This document shows, in pieces, positions 35,706 to 46,121 of a DNA stretch of 64,000 bases. This stretch comes from Chlorops oryzae (Eukaryota > Arthropoda > Insecta > Diptera > Chloropidae). Under the pieces are notes generated by a model, which made no database searches, was not told the DNA's origin, and saw nothing but the letters and a program-made list of their open reading frames with translations. The stretch is taken from the NCBI GenBank assembly GCA_020466095.1, contig CM035808.1, forward strand, positions 24,324,796-24,388,795. Reading direction: 5' to 3'. Position numbers and translations under genes: made by a program. Every line of letters begins with the position of its first letter. Positions within the stretch are counted from its first letter, which is position 1.

Positions 35706-36322
35706 CAGTCAAACTTCCACAAGTCGACTCGTCATATATCATCAGATCGAACTATACTTTGAGAACTTTTAACTTCAAACTTCCATGTAGACAGTAAGAA
35801 AGTTAGAGTACTCTTCGAGGGTTCGAATGATTCAAATATCTCAAAAATCATTGTTGTGTGCTACAGTAAAATGTTAGGTACAGTCGAAACTTTCGTATAG
35901 AATTTCAAAGGATCTATATACTTAAAAGCTGGATAAGTACTTATAAAGCTGGAAAGTTTAGCAAAATTACTGTCTTAGGAAGAATTTTTAAATTTTATCT
36001 CTTATTTTGAATTATAGTTTAATATTACAGATCCTTTAACGATTTCAAAGATCCAATTTAGAGGATATACAGTCGAACTCTCTAGTAACGTATTTCAAGG
36101 GACCAGAAGAAATTCTTTACAGAGAGAATTCTTTATAAGGAGAAGAAAAGGCACTAAAAATGGAGCAAAATTTTGCTACTTTTAAAAGCCTTGACAAGAT
36201 ACGCACGCTATAGAGAGATGATTCGTTATAGAGTTTCGACTGCTTATGTAACCGCTCTCAAAACCCTTCGGCCACCCGACCCAGTTGAAATTTTAGAAAA
36301 TTCAATTATGCAAGTTTGACTG
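35706..36322. mobile_element. Pogo-like element (CAGTCAAACTT), host of others
   Basis: Left tip CAGTCAAACTTCCACAAGT and right tip GCAAGTTTGACTG are inverted repeats with TA at 35704-35705 and 36323-36324. The tip matches that of the 134-bp element at 13754. The extra length comes from internal insertions: a full pogo-like MITE at 36070-36242 and another CAGTCGAAACTTTCG tip at 35881. Confidence 0.7.
36070..36242. mobile_element. Nested pogo-like MITE (CAGTCGAACTCTC)
   Basis: Left tip CAGTCGAACTCTCTAGTAACG and right tip CGTTATAGAGTTTCGACTG are inverted repeats. TA precedes the left end (36068-36069) but CT follows the right end, so the duplication has decayed. The interior resembles the element at 33663 in reverse (AGAGAGAATTCTTTATAAGG, GAAAAGGCACTA). 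Confidence 0.7.
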
Positions 36323-36324
36323 TA

Positions 36325-36991
36325 ATTGGGGCAAAAAGAAATGGCGAATATTGAAAAATATTTATTGCATCAATTGTTCTTCATAAAATTCATGATTTTT
36401 AGCAGTCTGGCAAGTGCTCACATTTTTTTTTATATTTTTATTATTTTCCTCATATTTTTTAGAGCATCTTCGCTTATTCACGAACGCGTAACTTTACGCA
36501 TCGAACCGATTTAACGGCGAAGCATCTTCACCGTACGATATTGTTGCATTTATCGTTTATTCTAACAAGCGGCAAGGGAGAAAAGCAGGGGCAACGAACC
36601 AACGAACGAACGAACGTTCAACATGCAACAATAACAATAAACTGTAACGCGTGCCGTAGATGCGTTTTTATTTTTGTTTTCATTTTTTTTTTTTTTCTTT
36701 TTATTTCATTTGAGTTTGATGGCTGGCGGTCTCCTTGAGTTGAGTTGCTCGCTTCAAATTGGAATTGTATAGCACAGGAAAATGCTCTCAAAAAAGGAAA
36801 CAATTTCATTGAGGCTCGGTTGTAACGACAAAGCATTGCCCTACAAAAATCGAATATTTTCAATGTCAATTTTGTTTTTTGTAATTTTGTTGGTATCAAT
36901 GACGTACACAAGGGCGTATTTGAGAGGGAAAGGAGCCCCTTTAAAGTGGATCAAATGTCTCGAGCCATTGAATACTACTTAATACATTCAA
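36325..36991. other. Intronic spacer, no gene recognised
   Basis: Holds an AACG(AACG)n short run near 36600 and T-rich tracts near 36425 and 36690. No domain-bearing frame. Confidence 0.35.
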
Positions 36992-36993
36992 TA

Positions 36994-37656
36994 GGGGTAT
37001 TCACAAATAGAGCTGCAAAACTATCGATAGTGGCGCTACTCGATGTTTTCGATTGTTTGCGTCTTAATATTCGATACTATCGATACTATCGGATATGTTG
37101 GTAACCCAGCAAAATCTGCTTCGAAATGTTACCAACACAAATGCAAGTATTTTGATGTTAACTCACACATATGCGATTTCCAAGGTGCAAGAGAGGGACA
37201 GTTGCTACATGTACACAAAATATTTTCGAATAAAGTTCCCGATGCCCATTTAGCTTTACCTGGAAAAATTTCGAGAAAATTTGGAAAATTTACCAGAAAC
37301 GTGATTTGCTGGGAATTCGTTAAAAAGACATTCTTCCGAAAAGCCATTCTTCGCTCTTTTTTGTGACACCATTGTCGCAAAATCGACAACACCAACACCG
37401 GTTAGGCACTATCGATAGGGCCCATCGACCATTCGATAGCAGAGAAAAAGGCTGCCACTCGATACTATCGATAGTGCTATCGATAGTTTTGCAGCTCTAT
37501 TCACAAAGGCGTGTTAAAAAAATCGTTGGAAATTCGGAAAAATGCGACTTCTTAAAAAATTTTTAAACATTTTTTGTATCTTGCACAACTGTTTAAGCAG
37601 TTAAAATTTTCAGATTTTCCGACTTTCCTATTTTCCGACGCCTTTGTGAATACCCC
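36994..37656. mobile_element. TA-flanked MITE interrupted by a hAT MITE
   Basis: Outer tips GGGGTATTCACAAA and TTTGTGAATACCCC are exact inverted repeats, flanked by TA (36992-36993, 37657-37658). Removing the inner element and one copy of its 8-bp duplication leaves about 163 bp. The terminal repeat then extends to GGGGTATTCACAAAGGCGT, confirming the reconstruction of the insertion order. It is non-coding. Confidence 0.85.
37008..37499. mobile_element. hAT-type MITE with five TATCGATA sites
   Basis: Tips TAGAGCTGCAAAACTATCGA and TCGATAGTTTTGCAGCTCTA are exact reverse complements. A perfect 8-bp duplication TTCACAAA flanks it (37000-37007, 37500-37507), diagnostic of hAT-type insertion. Perfect TATCGATA octamers lie at 37022, 37078, 37410, 37466 and 37478. 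In flies that octamer is the DRE bound by DREF, and CGATA clusters bind BEAF-32. The 107-codon frame inside has no recognisable domain. It is 492 bp and non-autonomous. Confidence 0.88.
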
Positions 37657-37819
37657 TAGTATTTTCAAAAATAAGTTTGCCTCTTCCTCTGTTTTGTTAA
37701 TGACGACCGACGGATATTACTTGAAAATCATGCAATAATTCAAGTCCTTCATCATAGCCCGGATAGGATTAGCCTTTGAATGTATAGTAAAAAATCTCAA
37801 ACACACTTATAGACACTTG

Positions 37820-37973
37820 GGGGTCATATTCTTCAACTCGGTTTACGAACGTCGAAAGTTTAAATTGCCAATATATTCTCTTATAGTGTTCATGCCCGTT
37901 TCAAGACAATCATTTCGAAGTCTAAACCTTCAAGAAGTTCGATTGAAGAAGTTCGGTTGAAGACTTTGATCCT
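37820..37973 (+). repeat. GTCTTCAA repeat, copy D4 (short)
   Basis: GGGGTCATATTCTTCAACTC at the left and GTTGAAGACTTTGATCCT at the right match D2 and D3. The CAAATACC middle is deleted. Confidence 0.65.
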
Positions 37974-38217
37974 TTAAGGAAATTATAGGCATTTATAGAT
38001 GAGCTTATCCGCGACTTTAAGTCTCCTATTGTTTGATTTTGTGTGCCTTTCGTTAATTTCTGTATAAAATTTTGTCAAATAATTGTCCTAAAGTCGTTTT
38101 TTTCTGCCCAAAATAAAATCTTATCTGATTTTTTCATTGAAAAAAAAAATAATAATAATAAAATAAATAAAATAAAAGAATTCTGGCATTAGAGGGTTAA
38201 GTATGAGTACATTTTGA

Positions 38218-38282
38218 TTTAAATAATCGAATGATAATCCCTTTTAATGGATAATAATCGAATGATGATCCCTTTTAATGGT
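38218..38282 (+). repeat. Two-unit tandem duplication, about 31 bp
   Basis: AATCGAATGATAATCCCTTT and AATCGAATGATGATCCCTTT, each followed by TAATGG, sit head to tail. Confidence 0.8.
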
Positions 38283-40675
38283 TAGAAGTTGAGGCTATTT
38301 CAACAAAACGCTTATCAATGAAAGTATCAACATGATGAGAGATTTTAACATGCCAGCTTAGAGTGTAGCTCAGAAAAGAATATTTTATAGAAAAATAGAC
38401 AATTCGATAATGATGGAAAGAGAGTGTACAAATGAGGGTGCCCCGTGCTCAAATTGAATTTAGTCATTGTTCGGTGTCCTCGCACACATTATTTTCCAGT
38501 CTCCGAACATACCCCACTGAGGTGAGGCATCATTAATTTTGTGATTTATGCAATTTGATTGTTCTAGAAATTCCTTTGTTTTTGTTTTTCTATATTCTCT
38601 GTTCAAAATGTTTTTAGTGAACAATTTAACGCTTGTTTGTTATTCCAATTGATGGTGGACAAAGAGGTTAAATGCTCACTTTTTTCCGTGCCATAAATTT
38701 ATTTTCGATTTCTTCTTTTTAAGGAAGTTAAACATGCGTTTTTCATATCTTGATGCACTCACTCCTCCTTTTTGGTTTTCTTACGCTTCGATTTCTCATT
38801 GAAAAGAAGCATAAATCTTAAGCTGATTTCCATAAGTGCTTTCACGATTAAAAGATTATCACGGAGAATAAAGTTTTCACAATAAAGGGAAATTCAAAGA
38901 GAGAAAATAAATTCAAATGAAATCTTTCGAAATGCAAATTGATTTCGAGCATTGATAGAACACAGCTGGGAGCAATACGAAAAATATCTATAAAAAAAAA
39001 AAAAATTTTATTTTCCTTCTAATTGACTGCAATGCTGGTACCTTTTCACAAAATTTCATATCACTGCTGGTCTTTTAATTTTCCTGTCTTCCAATTCGAA
39101 TTTTCGGGCCAACCTAGTTTGCTGAATCATTCCGAAAGATCTCAATTAGAACAAAAAAAAAAAAAGAAATAAGGAGGGAAGCAAAAAAGGGAAGGAGAAA
39201 AATATTTTAAATGGAAAATGAATAAAGTTCGAAATGGAACAGGAAAAACGGGTTAAACGATTAAGATCGATTGGGACTTTAATTTAGAGGTTTGAATTTA
39301 TGAAAGGAAGTAATAATTAGAGGAATTTGTGTGAGCTCTCATTCCTTTTGCCCAATCCTCCATAGGATTTTCTCATTTTCTACCGTCAACTCAATCGATA
39401 GATTCTTTCAATATCCCCTCGCAACACTCACTCTGGGGATTACAGCTTTTTAACATAATTACTTGTAATTCATTTAATTAAATTAAGTGTTCGTTCGAAA
39501 ATCTCACGAAAGTCACAGAATAAAAAAATAAAAAAATAAATGCAGACAGCTGCACAATTACGCCAACTGAAAATGGCTTACAACTTCATTGCTACAATAA
39601 GGATAATAATTTACCTCCCCTAATTTTCCATCAACAAGAAGAACTCAAACAAAAAAATGAGGAAGGAAAATGATCATCTTGATTGCTGTTCATTTCCAAA
39701 ATTTTTTCTTATTGAAATGATTATTGCTCGAATCCACGCGACCGCATCGAGTGCTGCCGATAAGCAGGAGAGACACAAATGCCCAATTGTCTCAATCCAG
39801 TCTCGCCACAGTGCACACCGCCTTTTTTAATCTCCTTTATTTCCCCTTCAACATTTTTTTCTCACTCTATACAGTGCTCTTCAAACATGCGCCCGTCCTG
39901 TCCGTCCGTCTGTCTGTCTGACTATTTGTTGATTTTATTTGAATCCGCTTTAATGCCTTTACCTTTCTATTTTTTTTTTTTTTTTTTTGCCTTTCGAACT
40001 CCCTTGCGGTGAAGTTAATACGCCAATTAGTTCTTGCAACATGTTGTCAAAAAAAGGAAAAAAAAAATGAAAAAAAGAAACAATTTCGTGATGACATTGA
40101 CGCCGTATTTTTGCTATTTTAAGCCATTTCCAACACTTTTCAAAACGCACTGTAAGCTACTTTGAAGCTAATTCTCAAATCGAGCATGGCCACTTCAGCT
40201 CCAATGCATTACTTCAAGTGATCTAAGCAGACGTGTTTATTTTTAGAGCCAACTCGCAGATGTTGTCCTAGGCAGCAGCAGCAGCATTGTCTTGACATAA
40301 CATAACGTATCGCTTGTCAAAAATGTTATTCCCCCACCCTTTCTAGGGTTGCTACTCGTATATTGGAATCTTATTCGAAATGACATGAAATGCCAGCAAT
40401 CGTGATGCTCTCTTTTATGCGTTCTTTCATGTGGGACGGTTGGGAATCTTCGAGGAACAAGAGAGAATCAATTGATTTGAGGAAAATATATGAGAAAAAA
40501 AAAATTTTTTTTTCAAATATCGTTGATGTCTTTCCAATAGGTGAACGAATCAAATTGGAGAAAAATTGGAGTAAATTGATTTCAAAGTTGAACAATTTTT
40601 GAAATTTTTTGTATAAAAAACCAACGGAAATTATCGAAAAGTTAATCTTTTAAAATAGAGTATAAAGGAATTTAA
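38283..40675. other. Intronic spacer, no gene recognised
   Basis: Contains A and T runs and a GTCY-like tract (GTCCGTCCGTCTGTCTGTCT, about 39900), but no complete mini-me-like element around it. Frames to 78 codons, no domain. Confidence 0.35.
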
Positions 40676-40889
40676 ATACAGGAATTTTCCCCTGCGGATT
40701 TCAACAAAATTCTTCCATTCTAAGCACACTGTGAAGGGAATACAAAGGGAGCAAGAATTTCGAACATTCTTAAGCAAAGGTAACGACATTATTTCCTTTA
40801 TTGCAGCTTCGAACGCTTCTTTGTACCATAGAGAAAAGTTTTAAGGGAAAAAGTCTCCGGGGAATATTCATTTAGAATAAGTAGGACTG
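40676..40889 (+). repeat. Four-copy MITE family, copy B3
   Basis: CCTGCGGATTTCAACAAAAT, AAGGGAGCAAGAATTTCGAA and the right end GGGAATATTCATTTAGAATA match B1 closely. The left tip is poorly preserved. Confidence 0.7.
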
Positions 40890-41149
40890 ATACTCTTTTT
40901 ATTTGAGGTGAAAAAAAAATCCGGATTAAAACTAAATTCGATCAAACTTCAGCTTGATACACTTAGCTTCCCGATGAGATTTACTTATTGATTTAATCCC
41001 AACTACTCCTTAATAGTCATGGTCAACCTATGTTTCAAATTTAAAGTCTACGGTTTTCTCTACGGTAGCTACAAATTTTCTCCATTTTAAGGCTTGGAAA
41101 CTCGCCCTTTTTTACATTAGATCATCCTCTGATCCCCACAGGACACGTA

Positions 41150-41346
41150 CCAAATTTTGGCTTAATTGGTACAGGTTTTTCGGAATATGTAGATCCGACC
41201 ACAGACAGACGGACATGGCTAAATCGGCTCAGCCTTCAATTCAGTTCGAGAATATATGTAAATATATATCGTTGCCTGCCGAACTTTATTCTGACTGTTA
41301 CAAGATCGCCACAAAACTAATATAACCTCCTGAAGCAGGGTATAAA
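41150..41346 (+). repeat. Mini-me-like repeat, truncated copy
   Basis: Has CAGACAGACGGACATGGCTA (RGAC tract), a (TA)n-like stretch near 41258, and the right end CTGTTACAAGATCG...GCAGGGTATAAAA, matching 27200-27264. Confidence 0.6.
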
Positions 41347-42637
41347 AAGACGATAATCCGATGAGTTTTGGTGGGGAAAATTTATGAAAGCCCACTTTCT
41401 ATTTAAAGTATTGATCGGCTTAATGAGAAAGGTGAGTGTGTCAGTTAGATCCCGACAAATTTTAAGGTGGAAACAAACGAAAAAGCTAAAACAAACCAAA
41501 AGTCATAACCAAAAGCATAAAAAAAGCTTTATTTGTCAGAAAATAGCTACAGATCCTCCCATTTCCGTCCACGAATAAATCATGATGTTCCGAATTTTTC
41601 TGTTCAGCTTAAACGGAGGCAAAAGCGTGAGCAATATATGTGAAGTGAGAGCTGTTATATAAAGATAAAGATCAGCTTTTTCTATAAAACCTGGAAAGTG
41701 TCTCTTGATTGCCTGTTTGACTTTTGATCTTCTGAAAGAATAATGAATTCCAATGCTCTGTCAATTAGTTAATGTTCAAAGATCATTCCGATTAAAGCAG
41801 CTGGGAGCGAAGAAAACAGTCTGGGCTTAGGAGTCCTATCATCTTAAATTAATCTCCTAAAAAGGTTTTTTGTGAGTCTGCTCATATTGATAATTGCTTC
41901 CTTTCGACTTCTCGTATTAAAGAAAAAAGATATTTTTTATTTCATTTTTTAAAATAATTTTTTTTCAATCGTTTTTACTTCCTTTTTAGCCACTAATTTA
42001 TTTTTTTGGGTAACAAAAACCTTTTTTAGGCTTCATTGATTTTTGCTTGCTTTCCTCTTTGAACCCTTTTCGGCTAAATCGATCGAATGAAAAATGGCCA
42101 TGTCTTCTGGTCGACACCTGTTCCCTTTTGATCGTCACTGAACCGCGGCGCTTGGTTTTTCGATTTTGATTTTTATTTTTATCGTTTTTTTCCAGCTCTT
42201 CCCCCTGATCGTTTTTTCGTTTTTCGATTACTCAATTATGCTTTGTTTGCTCTTTATGAGTCTTGTATTTGCATATGGCATTTTTGTTTTTAATTTCTTT
42301 CGCTTTGTTTTTCATTTGTTGACATGATTCACTTCTTTCGGTTCATTTGTGCATTAAGTGCACTTCCGGCAATTATTGACTAATTATGGAAGTGAGCAGT
42401 CCAGTATTTTTTTTCCTTCTATGTACAAATATTTGCACCGAAATAAAGTGTTTGCATTGTGTTTTAAAAATATTTATTGTTATTTTAATTGCTGATTTTG
42501 CTTGAAAGTTCAATTCGAAAATTTTGTATTGTTGGAAGTATTTAAACGGTGTTATTTTTAAGCTGACAATTAACCAAGGTATGTAGAAAATTTTGGTTCA
42601 ACTACTTAGTAAAATGTGGAAAATTTTTTGGACTGTA
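41347..42637. other. Intronic spacer, no gene recognised
   Basis: AT-rich with T-rich blocks near 41940 and 42170. A donor-like AAGGTGAGT occurs at about 41429 but no exon supports it. Confidence 0.35.
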
Positions 42638-42736
42638 CAGTCGAGGCTTCTGTTATCGAACTCATCTATGACGAATTCTCTGTAGAACGAACTTTTTCCC
42701 GGTCCCTTGAAATTCGTTGTAGTGAGTTTCTACTAT
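42638..42736. mobile_element. Decayed pogo-like MITE (CAGTCGAGGCTTC)
   Basis: TA at 42636-42637 followed by CAGTCGAGGCTTCTGTTATC. The right side (GAATTCTC...GTCCCTTGAAATTCG) resembles the interior of 33663-33790 and 36070-36242, but the right tip is degenerate. Confidence 0.5.
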
Positions 42737-44486
42737 GGGTATTTAAATTTTAAAATACCTACCTACTTGGGAAATGAAGCAAATCCGTATATTTATATCA
42801 ATTTTAAATCGATATAATTTTTGGTTTTTTCTTCCATTCCGACTAAAACATTTTCAAATTTGCAGTGTCAAAACGTATCAAAGAGCGCCCGAATAAAGTT
42901 AGTTTTCTCGAAGGAGTTGTTCGGTTTTGAGTTTTCTTAATTTTAATGAAAAAAATTTCACCAAATTCGCTCCGGTTTGGGAGCGGTTAAAAGAAGCAAA
43001 AAAAAAAAGTAAAATTGTTCATATTTTTGCTATTTTTGGCTACTAGATGGAATTTTCTCGGGTCAGTTATTACTACAGTTATTTTCTCCAAAATCAAGGC
43101 TAAAACTTTGTTACAGACAGAAAAGTAAAATATTGAACTGTTAACGAGATATCGCCATTAATAAGCAGGCAACTTAATTCTCGGCCACACTTTTGAAATC
43201 GCTTTTAATTCAAACTGTAGCCTATCTGACAAAACCAAACATTGGGAGTTGCTACATTTTGCTGCCAATTCCGTGAAAATAAAATGTTCAAATTTTCATA
43301 TTTTCAAAATAGGTCATGCTGCTTGCACCTTAATAAAATGGTCTTAACATATTTAATTTTTTTTCACCAATAAATCTTTCTTTCATATACCTAAGTGAAA
43401 AATAAGAGCTTAACTTGCATAAAACTAGACATGGGAATGGAAGGGTTAACAACATTCCACTGAAACCAACCAATTTAAGCCTTGCATTCGATTGCCCAGT
43501 GATAATTTGTTGGAAAATATAGGAAATATAATGCCAATGAGCACAAATCAGAGCCAGCTTGATGATTTCCATTAAATATTTTTTTTTATTGATTGCTCTT
43601 GATTGGGCATGGCAAATGTAAACCGAAGGAAATCGTGTCAATAATTGTTATTCCGCTGATGGAAAAAAAATTTCCCATATGGGAATCTTATAAAAATAAA
43701 TAAATAAATTTTTTCATTCAACCTTATTTTGTTATGTTCGAGAGAAAAACTAAAAAGACTTTCATATCTTTCGGAGGCATTCGGCACACTTGCATGAAAA
43801 TGTGTTGCACAATTTCATGCACACAAGTGTCAGTAATCGACAAAAATGGAACAATTATCGCGATGACGGACTTTGATGTTACATGATGGAGCAATGGCTT
43901 TGTTAAAAAAATAAATAAATAAATGAAAAGTAAAAGAATAGAAATCAAAAAAGCGATGCTTCCAACCAAGACTGGAATGCCAACGCGTGTAATAAACGTA
44001 GAATCCGAATCCGAATTGCTATCAACCGACCGACTCGACTATATTTTTAATGAATTGTATTGTCAATCAACAATTTAAATTGAAAGCATCGGACTCGAAT
44101 TTCCATTTCTGACAGAATTCTTCTTCCCTCGTTTTGTTTTCATTTTTATCAATTACAATTGTTCTTGCTTCTTCATTTTTCTATTTTCGAAATTGTGAAA
44201 CATCAGCACAATTTTCCGTTCAAAAAAAAAAAAAAAATGAAAAAAAAAATAATAAAAAAGAAAACCTCAACTTTCACATTGAACTACTTTTTGAAGCTTC
44301 CGAGTTTCGACTCAAATTGCATTTGCAGTAAAGCACACAGTGAGGACTGTTCTTTTGGGGCATTTTCGATAGGCGCTCGAAATTTTATCAGGTAAATTTT
44401 TTCAAATCCCATTGCACAGTATTGCACAGTGCTGTTTGTTTGAGGCATTTTTTAATTTTGAGAGGTTTGTGTGGTATGATTTCTCG
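42737..44486. other. Intronic spacer, no gene recognised
   Basis: A and T runs near 42998, 43580 and 44222, and frames to 103 codons without domains. Confidence 0.35.
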
Positions 44487-44680
44487 GCCTCGGTGGCGTA
44501 GTTGGTTGAGATACCAATTTACAAACGAGAGGTTCTGGATTCAACTCCCAGCTCGTTTTTTTTTTCTATTTCTGTTCCTTCCTTTTTTCCTCATTTTTCG
44601 TGCCATCACAACGGGTCCATATGAGGCCTTAGTGTTTCATCTTTGGTGGCAGCCACACTAACCAACCAACTAGCCATGGT
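44487..44680 (+). mobile_element. tRNA-derived SINE-like element
   Basis: The head has the two internal RNA polymerase III promoter boxes in tRNA spacing. The A box TGGCGTAGTTGG (44494-44505) matches TRGCNNAGYNGG exactly, with tRNA-like T8, G10, A14 and GG18-19 counted from 44487. The B box GGATTCAACTCCC (44537-44549) is close to GGGTTCAAATCCC. The acceptor stem does not close and a T run follows at 44559, so it is not a functional tRNA gene. The body continues as GTGCCATCACAACGGGTCCA. A second copy of the body, without the A box, is at about 45669. Confidence 0.7.
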
Positions 44681-44958
44681 ATGATTTTTTCAATTTGTGC
44701 GAAAAGGGATATTCGATTGTAGAATCTTTTGGAGAAACAAGTTATTTAAGCTTTTCCCTCACAGAGCTGTCAGTTTCAGCTAAAGGAGCTATATCCTATT
44801 CTGTCAGAAATGAAACAGAAATTAAAAACTTCATATAAAAAACACTTCAGAAAATTTCTGATGTATTTCTGAGTCGTTTTTATACCCAGCGTAAGCGGGG
44901 TATATTAATTTTGTTTGCAATCTTGTAACAGATGGAATTAAGCTCCTAAGAACAAGAA
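44507..44958 (+). repeat. Duplicated segment, version A
   Basis: Contains the SINE body, a degenerate AAATGAAACAGAAAT palindromic stretch and the reversed end of the mini-me-like repeat (TATACCCAGCGTAAGCGGGG at 44884). It is colinear over about 430 bp with 45669-46121. Confidence 0.7.
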
Positions 44959-45526
44959 AAGAGAAGATTATTGCTTGAAGACAGCTTCGAAAATGGCGGC
45001 AACGGGAAAAGCGTGGTTTGAATCAGTGTTGCAAGTATTTTGGTGGCACTTTTCCCTCGAATGTTAAGAAAAAAATTCCTTTCTTTCTGTTTTCTATAGA
45101 AAAATGGTTGGGAAAATCCCTTGTAAACATTTGAAGCGATTTTTGGATCATAGTAAAATCGAAAAAATCCTTAAAATGGGAAAAACCCCTCGATCTGACA
45201 TCACTGGTTTGTGATTTAGCAAAAAATTTTTACATTTTGAGGTATCTATTCGACGGCTAGCGATTATTTGAATAGTTAAAATCGATTTTGTCTATTCGAA
45301 TAAGGCCGTATTCGAATAATTCGAATATTCGAATACTTGAATATCAAGAGCTCTAGTATCTAATATTAAACAAATATTGAAAAAATAGACCCGAGTTTTA
45401 ATCTTGTAAGAATGAAGAAAACCTACTCAATGAAGAAAAAGAAGAGTGATGAAAAGACAAAATACGCTTTCAAGAAGACTGGGACGTCGAATTTTGATCT
45501 TCCTTCGACCTCTTGAAAAAGATAAT

Positions 45527-45649
45527 CGGGCATGTGACAGAAATCGAATACGGCAGAAAACGTTCGATTTCGCTTAAATTTTCATACAAATGTAAGCGAA
45601 ATCAAACGTTTTCTGCTTTTCGTCTTCGAGTTTCTGTGACATTTGCCCG
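45527..45649. mobile_element. Palindromic MITE (CGGGCATGTGACAG tips)
   Basis: CGGGCATGTGACAGAAATCGA pairs with the complement of TTCTGTGACATTTGCCCG, and GCAGAAAACGTTCGATTTCG pairs with CGAAATCAAACGTTTTCTGC. It is 123 bp. It lies between the two versions of the duplicated segment. Confidence 0.75.
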
Positions 45650-45668
45650 TATAAATCATTTTTCGAAA

Positions 45669-46121
45669 GACTACCAATTTCAACATAACCGAGAGGTTCT
45701 GGATTCCTTACTCCCAGCTAGTTTTTTTTTATTTCTGTTCCTTCCTTTTCTCCAGCATTTTTCGTGCCATCACAACGGGTCCATATCAGGCCTTAGTGTT
45801 TCATCTTTGGTGGCATTTACACTAACCGGAACAACTAAGCAATGGTATGATTTGAGTTTCAATTTGTGAAAAGGGATATTCGATTGTAGGAATTTTCTTT
45901 TTCGAAACGCACAGTCATTTAAGCTTTTCTCACAGAGCTGGGCACATTACAGCTAAAGGAGCTATTCCTATTCTGTCAGAAATGAAACAGAAATTCGAAA
46001 AAGTGCAGGCTAAAAAACACTTGACACGAAAATTTCTGATGTATTTCTGAGTCGTTTTATACCTCAGCGTAAGCGGTATATTAATTTTGTGCAATCCTTG
46101 TAACAGGGAGAATTAAGCTCC
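45669..46121 (+). repeat. Duplicated segment, version B (mosaic)
   Basis: Colinear with version A but with many small indels and two foreign phrases, CTGGGCACATTACAG (about 45948) and AATTCGAAAAAGTGCAGGCTA (about 45992). Both phrases recur at about 46166 and 46206 just downstream. It may be a true diverged copy, or a mis-assembled or mis-consensus stretch. Confidence 0.6.

Noticed and set aside
37043..37366. A 107-codon plus-strand frame
   Set aside because: It lies wholly inside a hAT MITE, has no domain and shows no transposase motif.
41429..41440. Strong-looking donor AAGGTGAGT as the end of a second coding exon
   Set aside because: No upstream acceptor and no convincing coding frame; single donor matches are frequent in 64 kb.
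44487..44556. A functional tRNA gene
   Set aside because: The A and B boxes are present but the acceptor and T stems do not pair properly and the sequence continues as a repeated body.
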